From: an uncultured Flavobacteriaceae bacterium
GTDB taxonomy: Bacteria; Bacteroidota; Bacteroidia; Flavobacteriales; Flavobacteriaceae
DNA length: 17,534 nucleotides
Assembly (NCBI GenBank): GCA_937901915.1
Contig: CALGUD010000036.1
Coordinates: 1-17,534, forward strand
Direction: 5' to 3'
Part shown: piece after piece, positions 1-9,081 of the stretch
Layout: each line of letters begins with the position of its first letter
Position numbering within the stretch: the stretch's first letter is position 1
The notes under the pieces: generated by a model
What the model saw: the letters and a program-made list of their open reading frames with translations, nothing else
Databases searched by the model: none
What the model was told of the DNA's origin: nothing
Translations under genes and position numbers: made by a program

Positions 1-174
1 AAGTATTTTGTTTTTATCTATATGAATAGTATTTAAATAGTTTTCTATAGAAGATAAAAAATTATGTTTTAGAAATACCTCTATATTATTTTTGATTTTA
101 GTTGCATTTTCAACGGAATTTACGTTCACGTCAACGAAAATTTTACTTATAATATGTTTTTTTTCTTCTATCAT
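1..174 (-). CDS. Contractile injection system tape-measure protein, N-terminal 58 residues (runs off left edge)
   Basis: An ATG at 174 opens a frame that stays open to base 1, giving 58 residues that begin MIEEKKHIISKIFVDVNVNS. A good Shine-Dalgarno GGAG (bases 179-182 on the minus strand) lies five bases upstream, unusually clear for this operon. The opening pattern (HII, a hydrophobic strand with alternating valines, then a predicted helix rich in Asn, Lys and Glu) resembles the start of the CIS tape-measure family (Afp14-like), as I recall that family. Position agrees: in Afp-type loci the tape measure follows Afp13. In these machines it sets tube length and sits in the tube lumen. Known: family and order. 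Inferred: identity, since more than nine tenths of the protein would be outside the window. It could be another small eCIS-associated protein with a similar start. Confidence 0.6.
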   Translation of the reverse strand, partial: MIEEKKHIISKIFVDVNVNSVENATKIKNNIEVFLKHNFLSSIENYLNTIHIDKNKIL

Positions 175-207
175 TTTTCTCCAATTAAAAATATTTATAT
201 ATTTGGG

Positions 208-411
208 TTAATAAGATTTATACTTTATTGCTGCGGCCGAGTCGACATACAGCAATTTGAGCAGATAGATTTCTTCGGCAGGAGTAACCTCCGGAGTATT
301 TAACAGCGAGAAGAGCGAATTTTTAAGGACGTAGTTTACATAAAACAAATAGAACCCGGAGATATTTCGGGTTCTTTTGTTTTCTATCCTATTTAAATTA
401 TATAAGTTCAT
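208..411 (-). CDS. Doubtful 67-residue ORF overlapping the end of the 860-residue gene
   Basis: The ATG at 411 overlaps the stop region of the upstream gene by 14 bases and the frame ends 33 bases before the tape-measure start. The first half is read through the hairpin at 351-375, which looks like a terminator. The second half (bases about 208-335) is visibly richer in G and C than all neighbours, using CTG, CTC, GTC, GCC and TCG codons. It reads like protein (residues SLLNTPEVTPAEEIYLLKLL, predicted helical and amphipathic). I do not recognise a family. It may be a real small eCIS gene, the 3' remnant of a lost gene, or a chance frame. Start choice is uncertain; no Shine-Dalgarno is evident. 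Confidence 0.3.
   Translation of the reverse strand: MNLYNLNRIENKRTRNISGFYLFYVNYVLKNSLFSLLNTPEVTPAEEIYLLKLLYVDSAAAIKYKSY
351..375. terminator. Terminator-like hairpin with U-rich flanks, after the 860-residue gene
   Basis: Perfect 8-bp stem AGAACCCG (351-358) with CGGGTTCT (368-375) and a nine-base loop. On the plus strand it is followed by TTTTGTTTT; on the minus strand by ATTTGTTTT, so it could act in both directions. It sits 22 bases past the stop of the 860-residue gene, inside the operon and before the tape measure, so it may attenuate expression of downstream genes (tape measure, ATPase, cargo) rather than end the operon. Confidence 0.5.
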
Positions 412-2980
412 CTGTAAAATGAGTTATGTTCATTGTGTCTTGACTCTTTGAATCCCCAACAATTACGTTGACATTAAAGTTCATCTCTCTCTTAATTTTT
501 TCTATATCTATAACGAGGTTTTTATCTTCTGCCTCAATAAGTAAACTTATATCTGATGCTCCGGTTTTATGATGTAATTTTTCTCTTAAACTTACAAACT
601 CTTTCACAGTAGGATTAGAACTTCTTAGCATTTCAGGGCTTACCCAAGTACCATTTACCCAATCACCTATAAAATATATATTGGCACTCCTATCTATATT
701 ATTTATAATGTAATCATGAATTTTAGTTAGATTATTAACAACTATATTGCTTTTTATATCAAATACGCTTTCAAAATACCTGTTATCGAATTCAGTATTA
801 AGCTTGCGAACAAGACCATTCCATCTCTCCCATTCTTTATAATAATCGCCAAAGTTGTCATCATCTTTGCCTACAGGATCATACTTTTTATGTAATTCCA
901 TATACTCAGAACTGTCATAGAACTTACAAATAACCTTGCCATAGCTATAGGGTTTATTATCTCTTAAAACTGTTTTTTCAGTATAGGTATATTTTGGTGT
1001 TTTGGTGTTTTGAGTGATGTCCTGAATAGTAAAAAAGAACTGATGCTTTTTAAAATGGGTGATATTCATTCTTTTATTCTGTTCATCATAATCGAATACA
1101 ATTCCACCAGGAAATGCCTTATTGAGTTCACTGGCTACTATATGCATTCTGCTTATCAGAACTTTTTCTAAAGGGATGTAAATGTCTCTTGCAGCTTTTA
1201 CCAGTTGATGATCCATGATTGTGTACTCACTTATTCTAAGTTTGTAATAAGAGTATTTTTTAGCATGGTCTGTATTCACCACCCTCGTAAGATTATTAAT
1301 ATATTTTAAAGTGCTTATCCATGGATAAGAACAGGTTTTAACTTCACAACAATCACTGGTAGTGCTTTGACTTTCATAATAGGGAAGGCAAAAATCTGCA
1401 ACCACTTTGTTTGCTGAATCTGTTACTAAAATAAATGTTCCGCCTTCAGAACAACCGGCTTTATGTTCCGGATAATTGAGCCTCAGGTAATTTAAGAGTG
1501 AACTATCACCTATTCTAAAAGATTTAACTCTGAAATTAATCCCATTTTGTACAATAAGCCCATCTAATTCACCCGATACGGTTGATAATGCTTTTTGTTG
1601 ATGCCCCTCTACTCTAAAAAAGCTATAGTCATAATTATGATATCCTAAAGGGGTTTTGAAAGGAGGGTTGTTTAATAATTTTGAGGTATTGTAGCTTAAA
1701 TTAGTATTTTGTTTATAATTGGAAGTTCTCGTGAAGCTCCAATTATCTAAAAGTGCATCAGATACACTATAATAAAAGGGAATGGATTTATTTTCCAACA
1801 TCCCATTAATTTTAGAGGGAGTTATTTTTGTGTTGTTCTGACTGGTAGAATATTGCTTTAAAATATGAGTTAATCTCTCTACAAGGCTTTCAAAGAGTTT
1901 AGACTCATCAGGATAGCCTGTTACGGGTGATTTATAAAATTTATGCCTGTAAGTTTTAAACGTTTTAGGTTCACTTACTTTACCTATTAATAAATGTTTT
2001 GGAAAAGCATTTATGTCCGGGCAACATTCTACATTTAATTTTAAGAATAAAGATTTTAGTTCATTGTACGTATCAATAATATCCTTCATTAAGTCGTATC
2101 GGTACTGAAAATCGTCGGGAACATTGTTTGATGTAAAACTGAACAGGTTGGTTAAACTGTTTTGAATACTTGTATTTTGTGTGTTATACCCAAATGTTGT
2201 CAGAACATCCTGAATACCATTTTTTATATTATTTATTAAACTGTTATCGGTTAAGGCCTTATAATAGTCAAATTTTAATGCACTTATGCTTGTTGCATTA
2301 TTAGAATTTAAGATAACTCTTCGTACTGCTACTTCAGGTAAGTTTTCATAAGTTTCAAAAATATTATACTTTTTAAGGATGGAATCATTTTCTATAATAT
2401 GATCAGCATCTTCAGCTGAAACAAGAAGCACCTTTAGTTTTGCAAGTTCCTGAGCCCCCTGGTCATCACAGCTTATCCCGGAGCATAATTCTGCATCTTT
2501 CTTATAACTTTCAAGATACAACAGAACCACTTTGTCTTCTATGGAGGGAAATTCATCCAGTCCTTTTTCACCATCTACACTATGTTCGGGAACCAGTTCC
2601 CAAATATCTATTTGGGTATCGTTTTTATAAAAGAAGGGTTCGTATTTGTGTTCATCCTCCAGGTAGACTTTAAAATTCTTATATTTTAATTCTTCAAAAT
2701 TAATTGTTTGGCCAAGTTCCTCATCATATTTTTGAAGTTTAATCAAATCACCATCAGTGGTAACACCAACGCCTTGTTGAATTGTAATTTCATTGAGTGT
2801 AGAGTTGTATATAACTTCGAACCCACAAGCAAGGCCCACACCGATTAAACTAATACGTGTAAGCCTGCCCTGGTCTTCAAAATAGTCTATAATGGTATTA
2901 AGTTGACTTGCTGTGAGAACCTGATCGTTAACAAACGAGTTGTATTCTGTAGTTATTTCATTTAGCCTTGTAGTTAACAT
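398..2980 (-). CDS. Large eCIS protein of unknown fold in the Afp13 (fibre) position
   Basis: 860 residues, no signal peptide or membrane segment. It starts 10 bases after the Afp12-like gene and precedes the tape measure, exactly the place of Afp13, the tail fibre, in Afp/PVC loci. It does not show the adenovirus-like fibre repeats of Afp13. The N-terminus (about residues 12-85) contains a helix ending VLTASQLNTI, then SLIGVGLACGFEV and a beta-rich GVGVTTDGDLI stretch, a pattern of the kind seen at the particle-attachment ends of phage baseplate or fibre proteins. Cysteines are unusually grouped: C166/C171 (CSGISC), C319-C320, C510, C531, C544-C545 and C550, suggesting metal binding or disulfides. 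The rest is mixed helix and strand. Seen: position, length, cysteines. Inferred: a baseplate-attached surface or fibre-like component. It could equally be a baseplate plug or cage protein. Confidence 0.6.
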   Translation of the reverse strand: MLTTRLNEITTEYNSFVNDQVLTASQLNTIIDYFEDQGRLTRISLIGVGLACGFEVIYNSTLNEITIQQGVGVTTDGDLIKLQKYDEELGQTINFEELKYKNFKVYLEDEHKYEPFFYKNDTQIDIWELVPEHSVDGEKGLDEFPSIEDKVVLLYLESYKKDAELCSGISCDDQGAQELAKLKVLLVSAEDADHIIENDSILKKYNIFETYENLPEVAVRRVILNSNNATSISALKFDYYKALTDNSLINNIKNGIQDVLTTFGYNTQNTSIQNSLTNLFSFTSNNVPDDFQYRYDLMKDIIDTYNELKSLFLKLNVECCPDINAFPKHLLIGKVSEPKTFKTYRHKFYKSPVTGYPDESKLFESLVERLTHILKQYSTSQNNTKITPSKINGMLENKSIPFYYSVSDALLDNWSFTRTSNYKQNTNLSYNTSKLLNNPPFKTPLGYHNYDYSFFRVEGHQQKALSTVSGELDGLIVQNGINFRVKSFRIGDSSLLNYLRLNYPEHKAGCSEGGTFILVTDSANKVVADFCLPYYESQSTTSDCCEVKTCSYPWISTLKYINNLTRVVNTDHAKKYSYYKLRISEYTIMDHQLVKAARDIYIPLEKVLISRMHIVASELNKAFPGGIVFDYDEQNKRMNITHFKKHQFFFTIQDITQNTKTPKYTYTEKTVLRDNKPYSYGKVICKFYDSSEYMELHKKYDPVGKDDDNFGDYYKEWERWNGLVRKLNTEFDNRYFESVFDIKSNIVVNNLTKIHDYIINNIDRSANIYFIGDWVNGTWVSPEMLRSSNPTVKEFVSLREKLHHKTGASDISLLIEAEDKNLVIDIEKIKREMNFNVNVIVGDSKSQDTMNITHFTDELI

Positions 2981-2990
2981 AATTCAAATT

Positions 2991-5777
2991 TTAAAGGTTA
3001 CCTATATTTGTTCTGCCCAGTATAATTTTATTTCCTTCGGTTTCTGTTTCATCATTGTTGCAATCGTGCAAACGGCCTTCCTGATAAATAGTATTCAGAT
3101 TATTTAAACAATCTATAAATGCTCTTAAGGAGTCTCTGTATTCCTGTATTTCTAATTGTGACATACCTTCATAATTACATGGAAGTTTCTCTAAAAAATC
3201 TTTATAGGTAGTCTGCATGCAAAGCATGTCGTTGTCTTTGTCAGGCACAACACCTTTTACATGTCCCACCCAACAAATTCGGGCTAGTATATGTGCAGGG
3301 AGTTCTTCCCTAATAATCTTTTCCATATATCTTCTGAAATCAATATTTGAAAATCTTTTTGTCCACCCGGGTAATACAACTGATACCCTGAAAGAATACG
3401 GATCATCGGGGCCACAATCATTACAATCGGGATCTATACAAACCGGCATAAAATCTTCCGGCGCTGCATCCGGTATTAATTGCTCTTCTGTGGGTTCTGC
3501 AACATCGGCATTGGCCATGTTAAGTGTATCGGGCCTTAAAAGTATGTGCTCAACAATATACATGCCTTCCTGTTCCGGTAAACTTTCCAGGAAAGTTATG
3601 ATGTCATTCAGATTGTTTTCGGCTTCAACATTTGTTGTTCCGGGAGCAATATCAGTTGCTAAGATGAAGTGTTCGGATAGCGGATCTTTGGTTTTATCAA
3701 CCAGGTTATAAAACACATTGTTGATTTCAGTGACAATCTCATAATTATCGGTATCTACAGCTGTTTCGTAAGCTAGCCGTAGTCCGTCATAACACGTTGA
3801 AATTGACTTGTAACGATTTTTAGAGGTCATTAAAATAGTGGCTCCATTTCTGATGATCCATCCATATTGAACGTTATTTTCAATATCCAGCTCATCAAAT
3901 ATTTCCATAGCATCATTTATGAGGTTACGTCTGCTATAATCCTGTACACCACACAACCTCGCTATTCTTTTTTGTACACCACTTACATTGAGCGTGTCCC
4001 AAATATTTGGTTTATCGCAGTAATTAAAACTGCTGCCTCTTCCACAGCTTATTTCTTTGTAGTCTTCAAGAAAACTTGTCTTTGCCTTTAAAATATTCAG
4101 ATCGGCTTTGTCTTCACTATAAATAGATTTCATTACAAAAACATAGTCACTGAATTTTTCTGCAAAGCGACTTATAAGATGGTCCAGGAATGAATTTCGA
4201 CGTTCATAAAAAAGCTTATCCTCATCCATATCAGGATGGATCGTATTGAAAATTTCAATCAACCTGTTTTCAATAGGTTCCACACCCGGAGTTATAAGTT
4301 CATTTATATCTTTAATATCATCTACAAATTCACTGAAATAGGTTTGTTTATCTTCTGATGCCAGTTCAGAAATGGCATTTACAGTGTAGATGTTTTTAAG
4401 ACTTTCATCAACAGAAAGTAAGTCTTTTGCTTTAGAAAGTTGAGCAAAATAACTGGCCAGCACCTGGTCGAAAAATAAGAGGTATGCTTTTAACTGTTTT
4501 ACCTTGGCTTTATGATCGGTGGTGGCATTGTTAGGAAGACCATAATCTGAAAGTCCATAAGCTTCAGGGTAATCGTGTTGAACGGAAGAATAATCCTGAC
4601 TATCAGCATATATACCTGTAGGCATTTCAATATCTTCCGTTATAATAGCTTCTTTGATTAACTTTTCTTTTTCTTTGAACTCAGCTATAAAAGCGTCAAC
4701 CTTATCTTTATTAACACCAATAGGTAAAATATCTTTGGTGAAATTGAAACTGCTTTTCTCACACAATACAGGTTTGTGATTTTCATTAACACACAGTATC
4801 CAACTGTCTCCAAATGTTTCTGCTTCTCCACAATTTCCAATACTTATTTCATTGATAGTTTTAACACCATCAATTCCCATAATAATATTTATGATATCCG
4901 AAAGTCTTATTTCTCTTCTTAAATTGGCTTTTTCGAGTTCTGTATTGTCTATAAATCCACCTTGCAGGTTTTCTTCATAAACACAGGTATTTTCAAAAGG
5001 AATCGGGCCTTCAAATATTTGGTCTGTGGTATAACCTTTATCCAACATTTGTTCAAGTGAATAAAATTTTACTGATGGAGAAAAATATTCTTCCAGAGCT
5101 AAAATGATGAGGGCTTGTATGAGTTCTTCATCGGCATCGGGCTCAATATCTATATAAGCACAAACACCAACTTCCTGCTCAGGTATCTGATATATATTTA
5201 CAAGATCTTCACACAGATTCCTGTTTTTATGATACATTTTTCTAATATCATCAATAACCAGGTCTTTATCGGTCACGTCATTTTCAAAATCAATATAGAT
5301 GTCATTTAAACCTTTAAGAGTGTACTCATCCTTATATTGCTCATCAATCACAAAAGGAGTATAAGAACTTAAAGCCGGATTTTCTTTTTCGTTGAGATAG
5401 ATGGTTCTTTGATGCGGTAAGATCCATGCATTTTTTACGCCTTTATGATGAATAAAAAACCTTCTGTAGTCCAATGCAGTGACAGGTTTTGATGGTAAAA
5501 TATTTATGGCTGACAAAAATTGTTTATGCATGCTTTTAAGGTTATCCTTTTTAGCAGCTAACAAATTTTCAATAGGCATTTCAATTCTGTATGACAAATC
5601 GGTAATAGCATAACAAAGGGCTTCAATTGTAGTAATACCCGGATCATGTTCATTGTAATCTGTCCAGATTTTACCCGCAAATTTTTCTATATGTTCAATA
5701 CCCAATTTGCGTAGATAGAAGTAATCTAAATCATCATCGGTACTGACTTTTTTTGATATGGTTACATGTTCATTCAT
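2991..5777 (-). CDS. Baseplate wedge protein, Afp12/gp7-like
   Basis: 928 residues. The N-terminal stretch at about residues 37-65 carries the signature W-T-D-Y-N-E-H-D-P-G-I-T followed by EALCYAITDLSYR, typical of large eCIS baseplate proteins of the Afp11/Afp12 group. The C-terminal part (about 791-840) has DPYSFRVSVVLPGW, FRRYMEKIIREELPAHIL and ICWV, also characteristic of Afp12-like proteins. Together with the preceding J-like gene it would form the wedge heterocomplex that surrounds the spike and triggers sheath contraction. Just before the C-terminal block is a cysteine cluster, C780, C785 and C788 (CIDPDCNDCG), a possible metal site. Its ATG overlaps the stop of the upstream gene by four bases (ATGA), implying translational coupling and balanced amounts. 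Cytosolic assembly, no signal peptide. Confidence 0.85.
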   Translation of the reverse strand: MNEHVTISKKVSTDDDLDYFYLRKLGIEHIEKFAGKIWTDYNEHDPGITTIEALCYAITDLSYRIEMPIENLLAAKKDNLKSMHKQFLSAINILPSKPVTALDYRRFFIHHKGVKNAWILPHQRTIYLNEKENPALSSYTPFVIDEQYKDEYTLKGLNDIYIDFENDVTDKDLVIDDIRKMYHKNRNLCEDLVNIYQIPEQEVGVCAYIDIEPDADEELIQALIILALEEYFSPSVKFYSLEQMLDKGYTTDQIFEGPIPFENTCVYEENLQGGFIDNTELEKANLRREIRLSDIINIIMGIDGVKTINEISIGNCGEAETFGDSWILCVNENHKPVLCEKSSFNFTKDILPIGVNKDKVDAFIAEFKEKEKLIKEAIITEDIEMPTGIYADSQDYSSVQHDYPEAYGLSDYGLPNNATTDHKAKVKQLKAYLLFFDQVLASYFAQLSKAKDLLSVDESLKNIYTVNAISELASEDKQTYFSEFVDDIKDINELITPGVEPIENRLIEIFNTIHPDMDEDKLFYERRNSFLDHLISRFAEKFSDYVFVMKSIYSEDKADLNILKAKTSFLEDYKEISCGRGSSFNYCDKPNIWDTLNVSGVQKRIARLCGVQDYSRRNLINDAMEIFDELDIENNVQYGWIIRNGATILMTSKNRYKSISTCYDGLRLAYETAVDTDNYEIVTEINNVFYNLVDKTKDPLSEHFILATDIAPGTTNVEAENNLNDIITFLESLPEQEGMYIVEHILLRPDTLNMANADVAEPTEEQLIPDAAPEDFMPVCIDPDCNDCGPDDPYSFRVSVVLPGWTKRFSNIDFRRYMEKIIREELPAHILARICWVGHVKGVVPDKDNDMLCMQTTYKDFLEKLPCNYEGMSQLEIQEYRDSLRAFIDCLNNLNTIYQEGRLHDCNNDETETEGNKIILGRTNIGNL

Positions 5778-8700
5778 ACTATTTCACATTCTAGGGTACT
5801 GCTAACAGTTACCTTATGATTTTCTGGTTTTGCTGAGGTAAATATCACTTTTGGATTGGCGGGGATTGCTTTTTTAACCGCCTCAAATTTTGGATTACCA
5901 TTGATGTCTTTTCCGTTTTGCATGAACAGGATAAAATCTTTTACATAATCAACATAACCAAGTTTTTCTATGTAATAAATAATGGCACTTTGATGCAGAC
6001 TCACACCAAAATTTATTTTTGCCGTTTCTTCAAAAGCCCAGGGAGCTAAAAATTTTGATATATCGGTCTTAAGCTGTTGCATATAAAAATTCTCATCTTT
6101 TCCCTCATGGAACTTAACCGTTAATTCTACTTTAATTTCTACATACACCGGATTTTCAACTTTGGCTGTAACATGCAGTGTGTTAAGTTTGTTTATAAAA
6201 GTTGCAATGTCATTTCTTTTCGTTTTACTTAAACGAGGTTTAAAAACATCAAAGCTGTTTTTATTGGCAATGTTTGGAATTACAATAAGGGTTACATAGC
6301 CCGGGAGTAAAAATTTATTTCCATCGGTAGTTTTTAAACAATTTGTTTTAAAAACGTAAGGAAATTTTTCAAGTACAAGATGTTCATAATCCCAAATTGT
6401 AATGGCTCTTTGTTTATGGCGCAATCTTTCACTAACTCTTCTGTAGTATTGAATATCATTCTCCTGTGGGATACCACCAAAAGAGTTATAAGGTTGAACC
6501 ACCCCTTTTACCAAAGCCTTGCGTTCTGCCAATTTAGAAATGGTTCCTGCTGCTAATCCGTTAAGAATATGTTCTAAAGAATTGTTATTATTTTCAAACT
6601 CTGCAAGTACAGCTTGTGCACTTATATTTAAAACCTGACAAACATTATCAAAATTTATAGGGTTCACAACTTTTATCCAGTGATATCCCGATGGCATAGC
6701 TGTGTTGTTTGAAGTAGCTTCATTCGGGAGGTTTAGCTTTACAATCCCGGAACGTAAAAAGTTATCCGTATTATTATAAAGCATGTAATTTTTATCGAGT
6801 TCCATCCATTCATTGCCTGTCATTACATACCATTTCAATTTTTTATCATTGTCGAACTCTACGTTTGGTTCGGGATTTTCACTACCCTCCAATACTTGTA
6901 TTAATAATGAAATTTGCTGAAGGTTTTTTGCATCTTCCAATCCAATATATAATTCACTGGTACTGTAGGGTGGAACCAAATTGCATTTAGTAGATTTGAG
7001 AAATGAAAAATGTTTTTTTAAGTATGAATGTTCTTCCGACTGTCCAAATGGGTGTTCATGAAAAAACTCAATATCTTCATTTAAAAAACTGTCTAAGAGT
7101 ATTTTTTCGTCTGTAGATGGAGTATATGTTTTTTCGGTATTAGCCGTGTATTCCATAGAAACAGACTCTATAACCGGGGTGTAAGGATCATTGGGTATTA
7201 AATAGGATGTGTTTTTTCCTTTAGATAGTGCAATAGCATAAATCTTAGGAAACAACTCATGTAAAAATGATTGTTTTAAGGTAATTTTTAAAAGTGTATT
7301 TTTTTGTGCTTGTTGTGAGTTTGAATTTGTTCCTCCCGGATTTATAATATCTTTAATTTCTTTTTTAGTTGTTTTAACCTGCAATTGCTTATTAAATCCA
7401 AAAACCCCAGTTATTTGATTTAAAATTTTATTACTAAAAGTGCTGTCCAGATAATACAATTGGTTTGATTGATTCAAGGTTGGAGGAACAGGATTAGGTG
7501 TTATAGAAAGATTCGTTCTGTAACTTTGGTCTGTTTCTTTAGAAAATAAGTTGTGGTTTGGTAGTTTTGTGTCCCATTCGCCATTTTCCTGAGCAGCAAC
7601 ATCGACTTTAAAATGATTAGAGTTGTTCACAATGAGACCTCCAAATTGTGAGTCAGAGCTTTGTTGTGTAACAGTATAACTCGAAGTAGTAAGATTATTT
7701 AAATAATCGTTTCTGTAAGCATCATAATTGATTTTAAAATGATCACTGTTTGTACCAAAATTTGGGGTGTTTTTCCAAATAAGGCCAAGCTTCACACTGG
7801 ACCAATTTTTCTTGTTTATTTCTTCAAATCCTACATAAAAGTTAGATCCTTTTGCAGGCGTTGGTGTAAAAGGGAAGAAGGGCTTCTTTGCATCTAAAAT
7901 TCCCTGATCGTTTTCTAACTGTATGCTTCTTATATTTTTTACATCAACGCCAATGTTTATTTTTTTAATAGTTGTTTCTTTAAAAGCCTTATAAAAATCA
8001 TTATTTTCTTTATTTATTATGAAGCGTGCTACCGGAGATATTGTGGTGAAATTTTCGCGTAACACTTCTTTGTTATACGGCACAATGGCGTCTAAAGATT
8101 CATCTATTTTTACAACAATACTTAGATAAACCGTGTTGTTGGAGATAGTTCGGGAAATAGATTCAATATTTGCTGCGAGCCATTGTTTTTCACCACTCAG
8201 TAATACTTCAAAGGTGTCAGTAGCTATTGCAGATGGCATAGTGATGCCACCAGGTTTTTCAAGCTCAAAAGTAAATGTAATGGTTCGCAAACCTTCTTTT
8301 AAGTTCAAAATGGGAGAGGCTATGGAAAAACCTAATTTAGCTACCGGAAGTTTTGGGTAATTTGTTGGAATGCCATTATTTGGTTGATAGGCGGGATGCC
8401 CAAATGGATACCATTTAACTTCCTTGTTTGGAAAATCATTACCCAGCCCGTCATAAGAATTGGCAATATCCGAAAACAAGACTTTGTTTTCTGTATCGAT
8501 AAAAATATTTTTTAAAGCGGATACTTTAGCTTTATTCGCTACAAATTCTTCTTCAGACTTATAAATCATTTTTTTGCCAGAAGAATCTTTTCCGGCATCA
8601 AAAGCGGTTCCTTCATCAATCTTAACTTCGGAAGCATTTTTTGCGAGTTCGAAGAGAAGATGCACTTGATCGGGTATTGCTTCCCGATTGCTCAGATTTA

Positions 8701-9076
8701 ATACTCTTTTATAATAGAAATCAAGATGTCTTTTCGATAACTGATTAAGTCTGTTTTGACTAAGGTCTATTAATTTTAAGAATGATAAAAAAAGAGATAG
8801 GTGAGGAGTCAGTTCACTATTGTCGGCCAGCTTTAAATGATTTTGGATTTCAGTCTCTGAAAGAAAGAAATCTTCCCAGGTTCCATTAACAGAATTTGTT
8901 TCAGTATTAAAATAATTGATATTCTTAGCAAACTCAAACGCAAATTGCATCCATTGTTGCACAGAAAAGTCATGCAATTTAATATTTTCGGGATTCAGGG
9001 CATTTATATAGCGGTTGCTTTGCTCTGTTCCGTTCCTCTTGAGCAGGATATTTATATGATTGGTATTTGTTTGCAT
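5774..9076 (-). CDS. Baseplate J / gp6-like wedge protein, Afp11-like
   Basis: 1100 residues. The C-terminal third is the recognisable part: from about residue 867, PQENDIQYYRRVSERLRHK, then RAITIWDYEHLVLEKFPYVFK, then a predicted strand-helix domain (about 970-1015), and FLAPWAF, INFGVSLHQSAIIYYIE and YVDYVKDFI (about 1010-1050). These are hallmarks of baseplate J-like proteins of eCIS and T4 gp6. The long N-terminal and middle parts are beta-rich and poorly recognisable, as is usual for the family. Function: wedge that forms the ring of the baseplate with the Afp12-like partner and gp25-like protein. Starts five bases after the gp25-like gene and overlaps the next gene by four bases. Confidence 0.85.
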   Translation of the reverse strand: MQTNTNHINILLKRNGTEQSNRYINALNPENIKLHDFSVQQWMQFAFEFAKNINYFNTETNSVNGTWEDFFLSETEIQNHLKLADNSELTPHLSLFLSFLKLIDLSQNRLNQLSKRHLDFYYKRVLNLSNREAIPDQVHLLFELAKNASEVKIDEGTAFDAGKDSSGKKMIYKSEEEFVANKAKVSALKNIFIDTENKVLFSDIANSYDGLGNDFPNKEVKWYPFGHPAYQPNNGIPTNYPKLPVAKLGFSIASPILNLKEGLRTITFTFELEKPGGITMPSAIATDTFEVLLSGEKQWLAANIESISRTISNNTVYLSIVVKIDESLDAIVPYNKEVLRENFTTISPVARFIINKENNDFYKAFKETTIKKINIGVDVKNIRSIQLENDQGILDAKKPFFPFTPTPAKGSNFYVGFEEINKKNWSSVKLGLIWKNTPNFGTNSDHFKINYDAYRNDYLNNLTTSSYTVTQQSSDSQFGGLIVNNSNHFKVDVAAQENGEWDTKLPNHNLFSKETDQSYRTNLSITPNPVPPTLNQSNQLYYLDSTFSNKILNQITGVFGFNKQLQVKTTKKEIKDIINPGGTNSNSQQAQKNTLLKITLKQSFLHELFPKIYAIALSKGKNTSYLIPNDPYTPVIESVSMEYTANTEKTYTPSTDEKILLDSFLNEDIEFFHEHPFGQSEEHSYLKKHFSFLKSTKCNLVPPYSTSELYIGLEDAKNLQQISLLIQVLEGSENPEPNVEFDNDKKLKWYVMTGNEWMELDKNYMLYNNTDNFLRSGIVKLNLPNEATSNNTAMPSGYHWIKVVNPINFDNVCQVLNISAQAVLAEFENNNNSLEHILNGLAAGTISKLAERKALVKGVVQPYNSFGGIPQENDIQYYRRVSERLRHKQRAITIWDYEHLVLEKFPYVFKTNCLKTTDGNKFLLPGYVTLIVIPNIANKNSFDVFKPRLSKTKRNDIATFINKLNTLHVTAKVENPVYVEIKVELTVKFHEGKDENFYMQQLKTDISKFLAPWAFEETAKINFGVSLHQSAIIYYIEKLGYVDYVKDFILFMQNGKDINGNPKFEAVKKAIPANPKVIFTSAKPENHKVTVSSTLECEIV

Positions 9077-9081
9077 AATTG

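Noticed and set aside
3217..3711. Plus-strand ORF of 164 codons, and similar plus-strand ORFs elsewhere (for example 13960-14451)
   Set aside because: All lie opposite strongly recognisable eCIS genes, have Ser-rich shadow composition and no start signals.
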